Part shown: positions 63,342 to 64,000 of the stretch, one piece after another | Layout of the letters: every line of letters begins with the position of its first letter | Numbering within the stretch: position 1 is the first letter of the stretch | NCBI GenBank assembly: GCA_030549335.1 | Contig: CM060190.1 | Coordinates: 48,560,999 to 48,624,998 of the forward strand | Reading direction: 5' to 3' | Length of the DNA stretch: 64,000 nucleotides | From: Pontederia crassipes | Lineage: Eukaryota; Streptophyta; Magnoliopsida; Commelinales; Pontederiaceae | Position numbers and translations under genes: made by a program | The notes under the pieces: generated by a model | Database searches by the model: none | Told to the model about the DNA's origin: nothing | What the model saw: only the letters and a program-made list of their open reading frames with translations

Positions 63342-64000
63342 ATGACATCAAGTGGATTTGTTTTCGCCGAAGGACAATCAATTAGCCATCCTCCCCTTTT
63401 AAATGCATCAAATTTTCAATATTGAAAAATTAGGATTCAAGCATACATTTGTTCTATTAATATTAACATGTGGGATATCGTTGAAAAAGATTATTATCTT
63501 CGTGAAAAATTACCTACTGAATATGACGAAAGACATAAAATTTTTTCGAAATTGGATTGGAAAGCAAGGAATATTTTTTATTGTGCTTTATATTCAACGT
63601 ATTTCAATCGGATTTCTAATTGTGAAAGTGCAACTGAAATTTGGAAGAAACTCATTACTACTTATGAGTGAACATATAAAGTTAAAGAATCTAGATTAAA
63701 TATTTTGAATTATCAATATGATTCTTTCAAAATGCATGAAAATAAATTTATAAATGATGTGGTTGCTCGATTTAATGATATTGTGAATGGCTTAGCCTTT
63801 TTAGACGAGCCTAGAACTAATCGTCAAAATGTGAAAAAGATTCTCAGCTCTCTCTCCTCCCGTTGGCATACAAAAAGGATCGATGATCGAAGAAAAAGAT
63901 TTGAACAAATTGGATTTTGACGATCTAATTGGTTCACTTCTAACCTATGAGATCGGAATCCAAGAAGAAGAAGAATCAAATGCTCCCAAAAAGAAGACAT
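63342..64000 (+). pseudogene. Copia gag polyprotein (UBN2 domain), interrupted and cut by window edge
   Basis: The frame from ATG 63342 (MTSSGFVFAEGQSISHPP) carries the gag-like UBN2 domain with NMWDIVEKDYYL, SATEIWKKLITTYE and KILSSLSSRWH. TGA codons at 63423-63425 (where Trp is usual) and 63669-63671 interrupt it. A one-base shift near 63880 moves the remainder (MIEEKDLNKLDFDDLIGSLL) to another frame. Protease, integrase and RT would lie to the right, beyond the window. Confidence 0.88.

Overview
This is nuclear DNA from a flowering plant, most likely a commelinid monocot. The evidence is GC-rich, third-position-GC-biased exons in strongly AT-rich intergenic DNA, intron-containing plant genes (PSBS, VHA-c), and dense plant transposon debris including CACTA, hAT, L1-type LINE, copia and gypsy families. 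A Zingiberales-like genome is only a guess. There are no bacterial, viral or organellar gene blocks and no CRISPR array.

Genes, left to right. VHA-c, the V-ATPase 16-kDa proteolipid (minus, 3093-5666), has 3 exons and is intact; two short retroposon copies lie in its second intron. A BTB/POZ gene of the At1g21780/At1g55760 type (minus, 11619-16158) has intact exons 2-4 but a damaged or shortened first exon; two oppositely oriented LINE fragments sit in a 3.3-kb intron. An LRR receptor-like pseudogene lies at 18645-19460. A small intronless zinc-ribbon protein is at 30054-30386 (plus). A three-exon TLC-domain membrane protein spans 33098-36461 (plus). tRNA-Gln(UUG) is at 37637-37708 (minus). 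PSBS, the photoprotection sensor of photosystem II, is at 50335-51450 (plus, 3 exons). A GRF-type zinc-finger remnant lies at 60899-61245. The genes are independent single loci with no shared pathway.

Mobile DNA. A 2,476-bp gypsy-like solo LTR (23970-26445) has a perfect 5-bp target duplication. A copia retrotransposon (5' LTR 61921-63229, iMet-tRNA primer site, decayed gag) runs off the right edge. A degenerate L1-type LINE with endonuclease, YADD reverse transcriptase, zinc knuckle and RNase H regions lies at about 43300-46495. CACTA-type sequences occupy 38948-41425 and 46720-48134. Three hAT-type non-autonomous elements with 8-bp target duplications lie at 16938-18001, 20432-21157 and 32145-32630. 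Further inverted-repeat elements with GC-rich cores lie near 16.9-18.6, 28.65-29.34 and 58.84-59.72 kb.

The most unusual pattern is a dispersed array of the self-complementary word (A/C)GGTCGACCG inside the LTRs of two unrelated retrotransposons (25470-25800 in the gypsy-like solo LTR, 62185-62560 in the copia LTR). I found no convincing undescribed gene system. The remaining kilobases are AT-rich non-coding DNA.
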